Source: Streptomyces sp. HPF1205 (lineage in GTDB: Bacteria > Actinomycetota > Actinomycetes > Streptomycetales > Streptomycetaceae). Taken from it: a stretch of 64,000 nucleotides of DNA. Made by a program: the position numbers and the translations under genes. Location of the stretch: contig NZ_JAINVH010000005.1 of NCBI RefSeq assembly GCF_020400825.1, positions 1-64,000 of the forward strand, in the 5' to 3' direction. The notes beneath the pieces were generated by a model that was given only the letters and a program-made list of their open reading frames with translations, was not told where the DNA came from and did no database searches. This document shows, piece by piece, positions 49,853 to 61,446 of this stretch (position 1 is the stretch's first letter; each line of letters opens with the position of its first letter).

Positions 49853-50428
49853 GTGAACGAGACAGGAGCACGCCATCCGGCGCAGCGCCCGGTGACCCCC
49901 GAGTCGCTGCGCGCGATGACCTTCCCCCGCGCCCCCCTGACCCGTCGCGGCTACAGCGAGGAGCCGGTGCACGACGCGCTGCGCCGGTGCGCCGCGGCGC
50001 TGACCGCGCTGACGGAGGAGAACGACCGGCTGCGGGCGGACATGCAGCGCCACCGGGACTGGATCCGGGCGAACAACATCGGCGACGGCACCACCCCCAC
50101 CGGGGTGCCGACCGTGGACGCGGTGCTCCAGCAGGCCCGCGCCCAGCAGTCCGCCGAGCAGACCGTCCTGGCGGCCCGCGAGCAGGCCAGAACCATGCTG
50201 AGGGCCGCCCGGGCGCAGGCCGAGGCCATCCTGCGGCAGATGCAGGAGAACGGCGGCCAGGACGACGGCGACCAGGAGGAGACCGAGCGGCTCATCTCCT
50301 ACCTCCGGCAGATCGCCCAGTCGCTGAACGTCACGGCGGACCAGTTCGCCACGAAGCACACCACCCCCATTTCCAACACTCCCGCCCCGACCCCTTCGGC
50401 CGCCGCCGCGACCCGGTACGGCGCCTGA
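49853..50428 (+). CDS. DivIVA-like coiled-coil protein
   Basis: This 191-residue protein has a short DivIVA-type N-terminal motif (MTFPRAPLTRRGYSEEPVHDAL, the F-xxxxxx-RGY-xxxxV pattern). A first coiled coil follows (ALRRCAAALTALTEENDRLRADM), then a second Gln/Ala-rich coil (VLQQARAQQSAEQTVLAARE onward, to about residue 135) and a polar tail. DivIVA proteins bind curved membrane and organise polar growth in actinomycetes. GTG 49853 follows GGAG by 4 nt. It is coupled to the flavohemoglobin gene by a 10-bp gap, an unusual partnership suggesting localisation of the globin pair. Confidence 0.8.
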   Translation: MNETGARHPAQRPVTPESLRAMTFPRAPLTRRGYSEEPVHDALRRCAAALTALTEENDRLRADMQRHRDWIRANNIGDGTTPTGVPTVDAVLQQARAQQSAEQTVLAAREQARTMLRAARAQAEAILRQMQENGGQDDGDQEETERLISYLRQIAQSLNVTADQFATKHTTPISNTPAPTPSAAAATRYGA

Positions 50429-50585
50429 TCCACCTGCCCGCCCGGCCCGCGGTCACCGGTCCCGTCGGGCGGGTTCCCCGGCGTCCGGGCCGATGCGCGC
50501 GCCGGGCCTGAGCGCGTCCGACGGCACATCGAGGAGCCGCCGGGCCCGGACGGGGTGCCGGGCCTTCCCGGCGAGAGTTTCTTCG

Positions 50586-50615
50586 GCGACAGGGTCTCCT
50601 GCGACAGGGTCTCCT
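50586..50615. repeat. 15-bp tandem repeat
   Basis: GCGACAGGGTCTCCT occurs twice in tandem, with the start of a third copy, in the 284-bp gap before the SDR gene end. Nothing else is evident in that gap. Confidence 0.8.
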
Positions 50616-50712
50616 GCGACGGCGAGGGGGCCGAGGAGGGCGCGGCGCCCGGCCGGGGCCTTCCGCGGACCTCGCCGTCGTCGGACCACGGGGGAGGGGA
50701 CGGCCCCGGACG

Positions 50713-51450
50713 TCAGCCCTGCGCCGTGGGACGCACGATCAGCTCGTTGACGTCGACGTTCGCCGGCTGGTCGATGGCGAAGGCGATCGCGTCGGCGATG
50801 GCCGAGGCGGGGATCGCCAGCTGCCGGGCCGCCGCACGGGCCGCGGCCTGTGCCTCCGGCGAGCCACCGCGGTCCGTCAGCTCGCTCTGGGTGAAGCCGG
50901 GGCTGACGACGGTGACACGGATGTCGCGGCTCTCCTGCCGCAGCCCCTCCGACAGCGCCGCCACGCCGAACTTGGTGGCGCTGTACACGGCGGCGGTCGC
51001 GTCCGCCCGGTGCCCGGACACCGACGACACGTTGACGATGTGCCCACCCGCCTGCCGCCGCATCTGCGGCAGCACCGCGGCCAGCCCGTACAGCACACCG
51101 CGCAGGTTGACGTCGATCATCTGCTCCCACTCGGCGATCCGCAGCTCCTCGATCGGGGAGAGCGCCATCACCCCGGCATTGTTGACCAGCACATCGATCC
51201 GGCCGTACTCCTCGACGCCGGCGGCGGCGAAGGCGCGCACGGAGTCGAGGCTGGTCACGTCCAGCTCACGGTGGGCGACCGAGGCGCCGGCCGCGCGCAG
51301 CTCCTCGGCGAGCGCGGCGAGGCGCTCGGTACGGCGGGCGCCGAGCAGCACGCGGTGGCCGAGCCCGGCCAGGCGGCGGGCGGTGGCCTCACCGATGCCG
51401 CTGCTGGCCCCGGTGATCAGAACGGTCTTCGTTGTCGTCGGCGTGCTCAC
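50713..51450 (-). CDS. SDR family oxidoreductase (classical short-chain dehydrogenase)
   Basis: This 245-residue enzyme has the classical SDR motifs: cofactor loop TGASSGIG near residue 14, NNAG with VNNAGVMAL, catalytic Ser in VSSVSG and YSATK (Tyr and Lys of the YxxxK pair). The residues after the second strand (GARRTERL) suggest NADP preference. GTG 51450 is preceded by AAGGAG at 5 nt. It is divergent from an XRE-family regulator, which probably controls it; the pair shares an intergenic region with a long perfect hairpin. The substrate is unknown. Confidence 0.92.
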   Translation of the reverse strand: MSTPTTTKTVLITGASSGIGEATARRLAGLGHRVLLGARRTERLAALAEELRAAGASVAHRELDVTSLDSVRAFAAAGVEEYGRIDVLVNNAGVMALSPIEELRIAEWEQMIDVNLRGVLYGLAAVLPQMRRQAGGHIVNVSSVSGHRADATAAVYSATKFGVAALSEGLRQESRDIRVTVVSPGFTQSELTDRGGSPEAQAAARAAARQLAIPASAIADAIAFAIDQPANVDVNELIVRPTAQG

Positions 51451-51527
51451 GTGTGCTCCTTCAGAGGTGTTCCGGCGGCGGGCCGGTCGCGCCTTCAACT
51501 GCAACGCACCGGGTCGGACCGGGGAAG

Positions 51528-51568
51528 GGTGCGTGAGCCTGGGTGCCGCACACCCAGGCTCACGCACC
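51528..51568. promoter_or_regulatory. Perfect 18-bp inverted repeat between the SDR and XRE genes
   Basis: The arm GGTGCGTGAGCCTGGGTG (51528-51545) pairs perfectly with 51551-51568 across the 5-nt loop CCGCA; pairing extends to about 21 bp with a G-T pair. Lying in a divergent promoter region, it could be an operator for the XRE dimer or an RNA hairpin in a leader. Confidence 0.6.
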
Positions 51569-51653
51569 TTTCGCGGGGCGCGCGGCCCGCGGCGCGGGGC
51601 GCGGGCGGAGCCCCGGCGGAGCCGGTGCGAGGCACCGATCCGGCGCGCCCGGT

Positions 51654-51659
51654 TAGCAT
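51654..51659 (+). promoter_or_regulatory. -10 box of the XRE gene, leaderless
   Basis: TAGCAT lies 7 nt before ATG 51667 and no Shine-Dalgarno sequence is present, the same arrangement as at 19891 and 48217. Confidence 0.55.
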
Positions 51660-51666
51660 CGATGTC

Positions 51667-52503
51667 ATGACCGCACACGACAACGAGCTCGGCGCGTACC
51701 TCCGCGCGAGCCGCTCGCGTGTGGAACCGGCCGACGCCGGACTGGCCGGCGGGGTCTCCGGGCGACGCGTGCCGGGCTTGCGCCGCGAGGAGGTGGCCGT
51801 GCTCGCCGGCGTCAGCGCGGACTACTACGCCCGTCTTGAGCAGGGGCGTGAGCGTCATCCCTCCGCGCAGGTGATCGGGGCCATCGGGAACGCGCTGCGC
51901 CTCGCGCCCGAAGCACGCGAGCACCTGTTCCGGCTGGCGGGGCTGAGCCCCCTGCCGGGCCCGGACGGTCCGCGGGACGCCCGGGGCCCCGTGCACCCGT
52001 CGCTGCTCCGGCTGCTGGAGAGCTTTCCCAAGGCGGCGGCGTACGTCCTCGGCCCGGCCCTCGACGTGATCGCGGCCAACGCGATCGCCGACGCGCTGCT
52101 GTCGCCGTTCGGCACCGAGCGGAACATGCCGCGCATCCTGTTCACCCACCCCCGGGCCAAGGACGTGTTCACCGGCTGGGAGCCGCTGCGGCGCAGCACC
52201 GCGTACGCGCTGCGGCTGAACGCGGGACGCTTCCCGGACGACGCGCACATCGCCGGCCTCGTCGCCGAACTCGACGCGGTCTCACCGGAGTTCCGGGCCC
52301 TGTGGGCCGACCGTGACGTCGCGGGCCTCACCCGGACCTTCAAGGTGTTCCATCACCCGGAGGCCGGCCGCATCCGTCTGACCTACCAGACGTTCGAGGT
52401 GGTCGACGCCCCGGGCCAGCTCCTGCTCGTCGGCACCCCCGAGCCCGGAAGCCGCAGTGAGCAGGCCCTGGCGTACCTGGCCTCGACGGCGGAGTCGGCC
52501 TGA
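51667..52503 (+). CDS. XRE-family regulator with MmyB-like ligand domain
   Basis: This 278-residue regulator has an N-terminal helix-turn-helix (ELGAYLRASRSRVEP; RRVPGLRREEVAVLAGVSADYYARLEQGRERHPS, about residues 8-75), followed by the MmyB-like domain (about 100-270; HPSLLRLLESFPKAAAYVLGPALDVIAANAIADALLSPF). The domain is known to bind fatty-acid-like ligands in some members. Such regulators typically repress a divergent SDR gene, as here. The ATG at 51667 is supported by a -10 box 7 nt upstream. Confidence 0.92.
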   Translation: MTAHDNELGAYLRASRSRVEPADAGLAGGVSGRRVPGLRREEVAVLAGVSADYYARLEQGRERHPSAQVIGAIGNALRLAPEAREHLFRLAGLSPLPGPDGPRDARGPVHPSLLRLLESFPKAAAYVLGPALDVIAANAIADALLSPFGTERNMPRILFTHPRAKDVFTGWEPLRRSTAYALRLNAGRFPDDAHIAGLVAELDAVSPEFRALWADRDVAGLTRTFKVFHHPEAGRIRLTYQTFEVVDAPGQLLLVGTPEPGSRSEQALAYLASTAESA

Positions 52504-52531
52504 ACGCCGGGAGTCCGCGGTGCACGGCACC

Positions 52532-52572
52532 GTGGCCGGTCGGACGGTCCACGGGCCCGTCCGACCGGCCAC
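52532..52572. terminator. Bidirectional terminator between XRE and CBM2 genes
   Basis: A perfect 16-bp stem (GTGGCCGGTCGGACGG and its complement) with a 9-nt loop lies between two convergent genes, 28 nt beyond each stop codon. Confidence 0.85.
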
Positions 52573-52600
52573 TCGCCACCGTCGGCCGGGTGGTGTGCGA

Positions 52601-53509
52601 TCAGGTGGTGGCGCAGGTGCCGGTGCCGAGGGTGAAGTAGGGCGGAGCGGATTCGATGCCGTTCCCGGTGGCGACGAAGCCGATGGTCACCGAACCGCCG
52701 GCGGGGATGGAGGAGGTGTACGAGGCGGGGGTGACGGTCACCCTGCCGCCGCTCTGGACGAACGTACCTCCCCACATCGTGACGACGGTCTCGCGCCAGG
52801 TGTAGTCGAGCGGGAAGTCGAAGACCAGCTTCCAGTCGCTGATGGCGGTGGTCCCGGTGTTGGGAATGGTCATCTCGCCCTGGAACCCGTCGTTCCAGAG
52901 GCTGACGACCCGGTAGCCGACGGAGCAGGTCGTAGGGGGAATCGCGGCGGTGACGGCGTACACCCACGCGGTGCGGGGGGATGCGTAACCGGCGGCGTCG
53001 AAGGCGCGGACCGCCAGGTCGTACCCCGCGCTGGGGTGAAGGCCGGTGACAGTGGCGGTGGTGGTGGTCGAACTGCCGATCGTGGCGTAGCCGTCACCGG
53101 TGTCGAAGACGACGTCGTAGCGGGCGACACCGGCGCTGTCGGTGGAAGGGGCCCAGGTGAGGGTGACCGAGGTGGGCGTCACGGACACCACGGTCGGGTT
53201 GCCCGGTTGGGTCGGCCCCACGGTCCCGCCCGAACTGCCGCTCGTGGCGCCGGACGAACCGCCGCCGATGACACCGGCCGAGGTACCGCCGGAGGTGGAC
53301 GTGCCGCCCGACGTGCCGCCGGACGTGCCGCCCGTGGTGCCGTCGAAGGTGCCGACGGCCGAAGTACCCGCGCGGTCGGTGCCGGGCGGCTGCGCCTGCG
53401 CGCCGGCCGGCGGGACACCGCCCAGGACGACGAGCCCCAGGACCGCGGTCAGCGTGGCCAGCAGCGCGGTGACCGGACCTCTTCGTGCCGTACGTAATGC
53501 TGTTCTCAC
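52601..53509 (-). CDS. Secreted Fn3-CBM2 carbohydrate-binding protein without catalytic domain
   Basis: This 302-residue protein starts at GTG 53509 with GGAG upstream and has a signal peptide (VTALLATLTAVLGLVVLGGV). A Gly/Ser/Thr linker of GGTSGGTSGGTS type, an Fn3 domain (about 105-195; VTPTSVTLTWAPSTDSAGVARYDV) and a C-terminal CBM2 (CSVGYRVVSLWNDGFQGEMTI to the last Cys) follow. No hydrolase or oxidase domain is present, so it should only bind cellulose or a related glycan. A perfect CebR operator lies 52 bp upstream, so it is expected to be induced by cellobiose or cellotriose. Confidence 0.88.
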   Translation of the reverse strand: MRTALRTARRGPVTALLATLTAVLGLVVLGGVPPAGAQAQPPGTDRAGTSAVGTFDGTTGGTSGGTSGGTSTSGGTSAGVIGGGSSGATSGSSGGTVGPTQPGNPTVVSVTPTSVTLTWAPSTDSAGVARYDVVFDTGDGYATIGSSTTTTATVTGLHPSAGYDLAVRAFDAAGYASPRTAWVYAVTAAIPPTTCSVGYRVVSLWNDGFQGEMTIPNTGTTAISDWKLVFDFPLDYTWRETVVTMWGGTFVQSGGRVTVTPASYTSSIPAGGSVTIGFVATGNGIESAPPYFTLGTGTCATT

Positions 53510-53560
53510 TGCGACTCCAGGAAGTCGGCGCCGGGGAACTCCGGCGTGGGCGAAGGGAGA

Positions 53561-53574
53561 TGGGAGCGCTCCCA
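53561..53574. promoter_or_regulatory. CebR box
   Basis: TGGGAGCGCTCCCA is an exact match to the palindrome bound by the cellobiose repressor CebR in streptomycetes. It is extended by one more A-T pair. It lies 52 bp upstream of the CBM2 protein start codon and 268 bp upstream of the GH2 gene. Confidence 0.88.
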
Positions 53575-53721
53575 TTGCGGTAAAGGCAAGCGGGTGACAG
53601 GGGTCGAACAAGAGGTCAGGGCGGTTCCCGCACTGCGGACGCGGACGTGCGCACGGGTCGGCCGGCGGCGAGGCGGCCGGGGGTGACAATCAGGGCAAAA
53701 AGCGTGAAACCTCTCCTGTGA

Positions 53722-56910
<3,189 letters not shown>

Positions 56911-56985
56911 AACGCGCAGGTCAGGGAATCAGACCGCTCTCCGAGACCGCCTGCAAGCGCTCCCCACTCTCACCTACGCAGCAAC

Positions 56986-59241
56986 TCATGCGACGGAGTT
57001 GTAGGTTTGAGCGAAGAAGAGGCTGCTCAACTCGCGCTTGGCGAATGGCGCGTTCGTGTTGCCGGTGCCTCGGTACTGCCACGCCGACCCGTCGCGGTCG
57101 ACAGCGAGCAGGTCGAACTTGCCGTCGACGTCGCTGTCGCCGATACCGATGAGTTGGGTGTAGGTGTTCCAGCCGGCGCCGATGCGGGTGCGGGCGGCGA
57201 AGGTGCCCTTGCCGGTTCCCAGGTAGAGCCACAGCACGCCGGAGGTGTCGCGGGCCACCAGGTCCCCGGCGGAGCCGCCCGCGATGTTGCCGACCGCGGC
57301 GATCTGGTTGTAGGTGTTCCAGCCGCCGCCGATCCGGGTCCGGGCGGCGTACGGCGCCTTCCAGTTCCCGGTGCCCTTGTAGAGCCACAGGTACCCGGCA
57401 CGGTCGCGGGCCACGAGGTCGGCGCGTCCGTCACCGGACAGATCGCCCATGCCGGTGAGCTGCGTGTAGGCGTTCCAGCCGGCGCCGATCCGGGTGCGGG
57501 TCGCGAACGTGCCCTTGCCGGTTCCCAGGTAGAGCCACAGCACGCCGGAGGTGTCGCGGGCCACCAGGTCCCCGGCGGAGCCGCCCGCGATGTTGCCGAC
57601 CGCGGCCATGCGGTTGTAGATGTTCCAGCCGCCGCCCACCTTCACCCGGCCGGTGCTCCCCAGCTGCGGGTTCCACGGGTTGTGGTAGGTGTCCTCCCGC
57701 CACAGAACACCGGAGGGGTCCCGGGCCAGCAGGTCCGGTGAACCGTTGTCCGTGTAGTCGTGGGGGGCGGGGTGGCGGGTGACCCGGAAGGTTCCGCCCA
57801 CCGAAAGGTCCGGGCCGAGTCCGTTGAGCGGCTTGGCGGTGACGTGCCAGGTCCAGTCGCCGTTGGGGGCCTGACTGGAGTTGGTCCATCCGTCCCAGTC
57901 GATGTGCAGCAGCCCGGTGGTGTCCATACCCACCCGGCTGTCGGGGGTGTCGGAAGGGTACAGGAAGTCCTTTTCCGTGACCCCGGTGGTCGAACTGCGC
58001 AGGGTGAGCGTCACCTCGGCGTTGCCGCGCGACAGTTGCCACCTCGCCCTCCACGGCGAGACGTCGAGCGCGGCCACCGCGGGTACGTTCGAACTCACCA
58101 GGGTGATGCCCAGCGGCTGGCCGGTTCCCACGACCAGTTCCGCTGCCGGCGCACCGTCGGCACCGGCGGAGATCCGGTAGACGCCCTCGCCGTGGGCGAC
58201 AGTCCCGCCCATCACCAGCAGTGAGCCGTCGGGGGCGGGGGCGAGCGACGTCGCGTGGTCCAGGATCTTGCGGCTGGGGCCGCCCTTGACCGGAACGGCC
58301 CGGAAGGAGAGGTCCGCGTCCGCGGAACCCCAGGTGAGCGGGTTCCGGGTGCCATACAGGGCCCAGTCACCGACGAGGCCCACCAGGGAGTCGGACGCGG
58401 CCGTGTGGGTGGCGATCCGCGTCACGACGCCGGTGTGCCTGTCCTCCACACTCACCTGCGCGGTGCCGGTCGCGGCGGCGTCCGTCATGGAGGCCAGGTA
58501 CGCCGGGGACAGCGCGGTCACCGCCCAGGTGGGGGTCGTCAGGTGAGTCTGCGTGGCGACCCCGGACGCAAGGTCGAGCACGGCGTAGTGGACGTCGTCG
58601 TCCGCGCCGGTGGGGTCCTTGAACGCCATCGTCAGGGAGCCGGGCGCCGAGGCGAACAAGCCGACGGAACGCGCACCGGCGGGCAGACCGGTGACCTGGC
58701 GCTCGGTAAGAACACCGTCGGCCATGCTCAGCAGGTGCACGTGGCCACAATCGACATTGCCCCCGGACGGATAGGGGCAGGCCAGCACGGTCGAACCCAC
58801 GGCGCCGGCGTAGACCAGCCGTGAGCCCAGTGCGATGGTGGTGACCTCGCCGGTGGACATGTCGTGCAGTTCCACCCGGTCGTCGGGGGCGCCCGCGAAG
58901 CCGCGTTCCAAGACCACGATGTCCGACACCGAACCGAGGTGCTGAGTCGTCCGCCACTGCTGGAGGCCCGCTCCCAGATCGACTGTCGAACCGTCGGCGT
59001 ACCGGGTCCACCGCAGGCTGTTGTCGGGCGCGGAGGTGAGGAATCCCGAGGCGCCGGCCATGACGACCTCCGAGCCCGCGGCCGGCGCCACGTTGCTCAA
59101 GGAGCCGGCGTCCGGACGCGACGTTCCGGCGCCGGTACCGGAGTCGGCGGCCGCCGGCACCACGAACGGTCCCGCGACGGCGGCCAGAGCGATTGCCACA
59201 GCCCCGGCGAGGACCGCGCGAGAAGGGTTGGTGTGCGCCAC
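56986..59241 (-). CDS. Secreted FG-GAP/VCBS repeat protein
   Basis: This 751-residue protein starts at GTG 59241, with AGGAGG about 4 nt upstream, and has a signal peptide (VLAGAVAIALAAVAGPFVVPAAA). Residues 50-480 appear to form a beta-propeller-like domain of unknown role. The C-terminal 270 residues hold FG-GAP repeats (DYTDNGSPDLLARDPSGVLW, GDLSGDGRADLVARDRAGYLW, DSDVDGKFDLLAVDRDGSAW) with Ca-binding-like D-x-D/N-x-D loops. Two units are almost identical in DNA. No enzyme motif is seen. Such proteins are common secreted or wall-associated proteins in streptomycetes. Confidence 0.82.
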   Translation of the reverse strand: MAHTNPSRAVLAGAVAIALAAVAGPFVVPAAADSGTGAGTSRPDAGSLSNVAPAAGSEVVMAGASGFLTSAPDNSLRWTRYADGSTVDLGAGLQQWRTTQHLGSVSDIVVLERGFAGAPDDRVELHDMSTGEVTTIALGSRLVYAGAVGSTVLACPYPSGGNVDCGHVHLLSMADGVLTERQVTGLPAGARSVGLFASAPGSLTMAFKDPTGADDDVHYAVLDLASGVATQTHLTTPTWAVTALSPAYLASMTDAAATGTAQVSVEDRHTGVVTRIATHTAASDSLVGLVGDWALYGTRNPLTWGSADADLSFRAVPVKGGPSRKILDHATSLAPAPDGSLLVMGGTVAHGEGVYRISAGADGAPAAELVVGTGQPLGITLVSSNVPAVAALDVSPWRARWQLSRGNAEVTLTLRSSTTGVTEKDFLYPSDTPDSRVGMDTTGLLHIDWDGWTNSSQAPNGDWTWHVTAKPLNGLGPDLSVGGTFRVTRHPAPHDYTDNGSPDLLARDPSGVLWREDTYHNPWNPQLGSTGRVKVGGGWNIYNRMAAVGNIAGGSAGDLVARDTSGVLWLYLGTGKGTFATRTRIGAGWNAYTQLTGMGDLSGDGRADLVARDRAGYLWLYKGTGNWKAPYAARTRIGGGWNTYNQIAAVGNIAGGSAGDLVARDTSGVLWLYLGTGKGTFAARTRIGAGWNTYTQLIGIGDSDVDGKFDLLAVDRDGSAWQYRGTGNTNAPFAKRELSSLFFAQTYNSVA
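57203..57606 (-). repeat. 98-bp perfect direct repeat with 306-bp period
   Basis: 57203-57300 and 57509-57606 are identical over 98 bp. They encode the same FG-GAP segment and indicate recent duplication or ongoing gene conversion. Confidence 0.85.
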
Positions 59242-59588
59242 ATGTCCTCCTGGACGAGCTGCCGCACGAAGTGCTGGCAGACGCGACGTCGGAGGGGCGG
59301 TGCAGGAAGGACGACGTCCGCCGGGACGAATTCTCCAGCGGCCCCCCACGTTCGAATTCCGGCCGATCGTATCAGCGCGGCCACCGCGTCTCGTGCCGGA
59401 GACGTGTGTCGAGGGAGGAACTGTCGGGTGGCCGGGACGACTTCGGTGTTCGGACACGGTGGAGACCCGGCGCGGTGGTCGGGTTCTCCGAGGCCCTTCG
59501 CGTCGTGGGCGGTCAGGGGCCGGCCGGTCAGGGCCGACCTGCGACGGACGCTCCCACGCACCTGATGCCCGGCGGGGCCGGCGGGCGG
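59242..59588. other. Intergenic region upstream of the FG-GAP protein
   Basis: This 347-bp stretch presumably contains the leftward promoter; a TACGAT-like -10 (rightward coordinates about 59366-59371) is possible but no -35 fits. No gene or strong hairpin is seen. Confidence 0.35.
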
Positions 59589-61331
59589 TCATTCGACGAG
59601 CTTGCCTTCGGTGGAGACTTCCGTGGAGAGGTCCGCCATGAGGGCGGCGATCTCGTCCGCGACGGGCGGAATGCTCTCGTGGGTGATGCCGGTCGTCGGG
59701 GACCAGACGAGGTTGACGTGGAACGCGGGGTCCATGTCGGGGAAGTCGCTGCGGTTGTGGCAGCCGCGGGTTTCCCGGCGTTCCAGGGCCGCTTCCAAAG
59801 TGGCGCGGGCCGCCAAGGCGGCCGATTTGAGGTCGAAGGCGTGGGCCAGGTCCTGGAAACCGGCGATGTCGGGGTGGACTCCGATGTTCTCCATGCGCTG
59901 CTCGATGGTGTCCAGTTCCGCGAGCCCGGCGCGCAGGCCTTGTTCGTCGCGGACGACACCGGCGTGCTCGGTCATGGTGTTGCGGATGGCGCGCTGAAGG
60001 GCGCGGACGTTCTCGGGGCCGTCGGCGCGGAGCAGTTCGTCGACTTCGGCGCGGGCGAGGGCCTCGGCGGCCACGGAGCGGGGTTGCGCGGTCAGTGACG
60101 CCGAGTGGGCGGCGGCGGCCTGGCCGGTGATGCGGCCGTAGACAAGGAGTTCGATGAGGCTGTTGCCGCCGAGCCGGTTCGCGCCGTGCAGACCGCTGGA
60201 CGCCTCGCCTATGGCGTACAGGCCGCGGACATCGGTGCTGTGGTCCTCGGGGCGGACCCAGACCCCGCCCATCGAGTAGTGCGCCGTGGGCGCGACCTCG
60301 ATGGGTTCGCGGGTGATGTCGAGCATCTGCAGTTCGAGGAGTGTCTGGTAGACCCGCGGGAGCCGCTGCATGATGGTGCGGCGGGGGAGGTGGGAGACGT
60401 CGAGCCACACCCCGCCGTTGGCGGTGCCGCGGCCTTCCTTGATCTCGGTGTACGAGGCGAGGGCGACGCGGTCGCGGGTGGACAGTTCCATGCGCCGGGG
60501 GTCGTAGCGGCTCATGTACCGCTCGCCGAGCGCGTTGCGCAGGATGCCGCCCTCGCCGCGGGCCGCCTCACTGACCAGCGTGCCGGCGGCGTTCTCCGGT
60601 TCGAGGATGCCGGAGGGGTGGAACTGGACGAGTTCCGGGTCGCGCAGCCGGGCCCCCGCTTCGACCGCCAGGCGGAAGGAGTCGCCGGTGTTCTCGTCGC
60701 GTCGCGAGGAGGTACGCCGCCAGATACGTGTGTGCCCGCCGGCCGCGAGGACGACGGCGTCGGCGTGGATCAGGTGACGGGTGCCGTCGCCGAGGTCGAA
60801 GCCGTAGGCCCCGAAGACGGCGCCCTCATGGACCAGGAGGCGGGTGATGTAGACGTTGTCGAGTACGGGTATCTCCAGCCGGCTCGCCCGCCGGACGAGT
60901 GTGCGCTGGATCTCCAGGCCGGTGTAGTCGCCGGCGAAGGCCGTGCGGCGGAAGGTGTGGGCTCCGAAGAAGCGCTGCGAGATCCGGCCGTCCTCCTCGC
61001 GGGCGAAGGCCATCCCGTACCGTTCCAGGTCGTCGATGCCCAGAGCCGCGCCCCGGGTGACGATCTCGACCGTGCGCGGGTCGGCGAGCAGGTAGCTCTC
61101 CTTGAGGGTGTCCGCCGCGTGCTGCTGCCAGCTGTCCTCGGGGTCCATGGTGGCCAGCGCCGCGTTGATCCCGCCCGCGGCCAAGGAGGTGTGGGTGTCC
61201 TCCTTGGGCCGCTTGCCGACGGCGATCACGTCGACACCGGCCTCGGCCAGCTCGATCGCCGCCCGGAGGCCGGCCCCGCCGGTACCGATCACCAGTACCG
61301 CGGTGGACAGACGTCGTTCGGTGATGGGCAC
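59589..61331 (-). CDS. SdhA/FrdA-like FAD flavoprotein (fumarate reductase/succinate dehydrogenase or aspartate oxidase family)
   Basis: This 580-residue flavoprotein has the dinucleotide motif VIGTGGAGLRAAIE. THTSLAAGGI follows, whose His aligns with the residue that carries covalent FAD in SdhA/FrdA. The active-site motifs are FHPSGI, the RGEGGILRN loop with the catalytic Arg, TAHYSMGGV and GANRLGGNSL. It would interconvert succinate and fumarate or oxidise a similar dicarboxylate. No iron-sulfur or membrane-anchor subunit gene is nearby. The start is GTG 61331, 5 nt after GGGAG; the GTG at 61364 is excluded because it lies within a few bases of the -10-like element at 61368-61371. It is divergent from a type II NADH dehydrogenase under the same promoter type, which suggests a shared electron path through quinone. 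Confidence 0.88.
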   Translation of the reverse strand: MPITERRLSTAVLVIGTGGAGLRAAIELAEAGVDVIAVGKRPKEDTHTSLAAGGINAALATMDPEDSWQQHAADTLKESYLLADPRTVEIVTRGAALGIDDLERYGMAFAREEDGRISQRFFGAHTFRRTAFAGDYTGLEIQRTLVRRASRLEIPVLDNVYITRLLVHEGAVFGAYGFDLGDGTRHLIHADAVVLAAGGHTRIWRRTSSRRDENTGDSFRLAVEAGARLRDPELVQFHPSGILEPENAAGTLVSEAARGEGGILRNALGERYMSRYDPRRMELSTRDRVALASYTEIKEGRGTANGGVWLDVSHLPRRTIMQRLPRVYQTLLELQMLDITREPIEVAPTAHYSMGGVWVRPEDHSTDVRGLYAIGEASSGLHGANRLGGNSLIELLVYGRITGQAAAAHSASLTAQPRSVAAEALARAEVDELLRADGPENVRALQRAIRNTMTEHAGVVRDEQGLRAGLAELDTIEQRMENIGVHPDIAGFQDLAHAFDLKSAALAARATLEAALERRETRGCHNRSDFPDMDPAFHVNLVWSPTTGITHESIPPVADEIAALMADLSTEVSTEGKLVE

Positions 61332-61367
61332 GATTGCTCCCGTCGCTCTGGGTGGGTCACTCACCAG

Positions 61368-61394
61368 GACCGGGCCGGGCCGCGGGTTGTGACA
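61368..61394 (-). promoter_or_regulatory. ECF41-like promoter of the SdhA-like gene
   Basis: On the minus strand TGTCACA (61394-61388) and GGTC (61371-61368) are separated by exactly 16 nt. The predicted start, about 8 nt further, leaves a leader of about 30 nt to GTG 61331. Confidence 0.65.
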
Positions 61395-61446
61395 CCGAGC
61401 TGCCGATCGCGCTCGACCGGCGCACCGCCGAAGGGTCCGCGAAGAG

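Noticed and set aside
50453-51130. Leftward open frame overlapping the SDR gene end
   Set aside because: It is an alternative frame of the SDR gene with Arg/Gly-rich composition.
59242-60408. Leftward extension of the FG-GAP frame through the SdhA-like gene
   Set aside because: The signal peptide and AGGAGG site at 59241 mark the true start; the upstream part is an out-of-frame reading of the flavoprotein gene.
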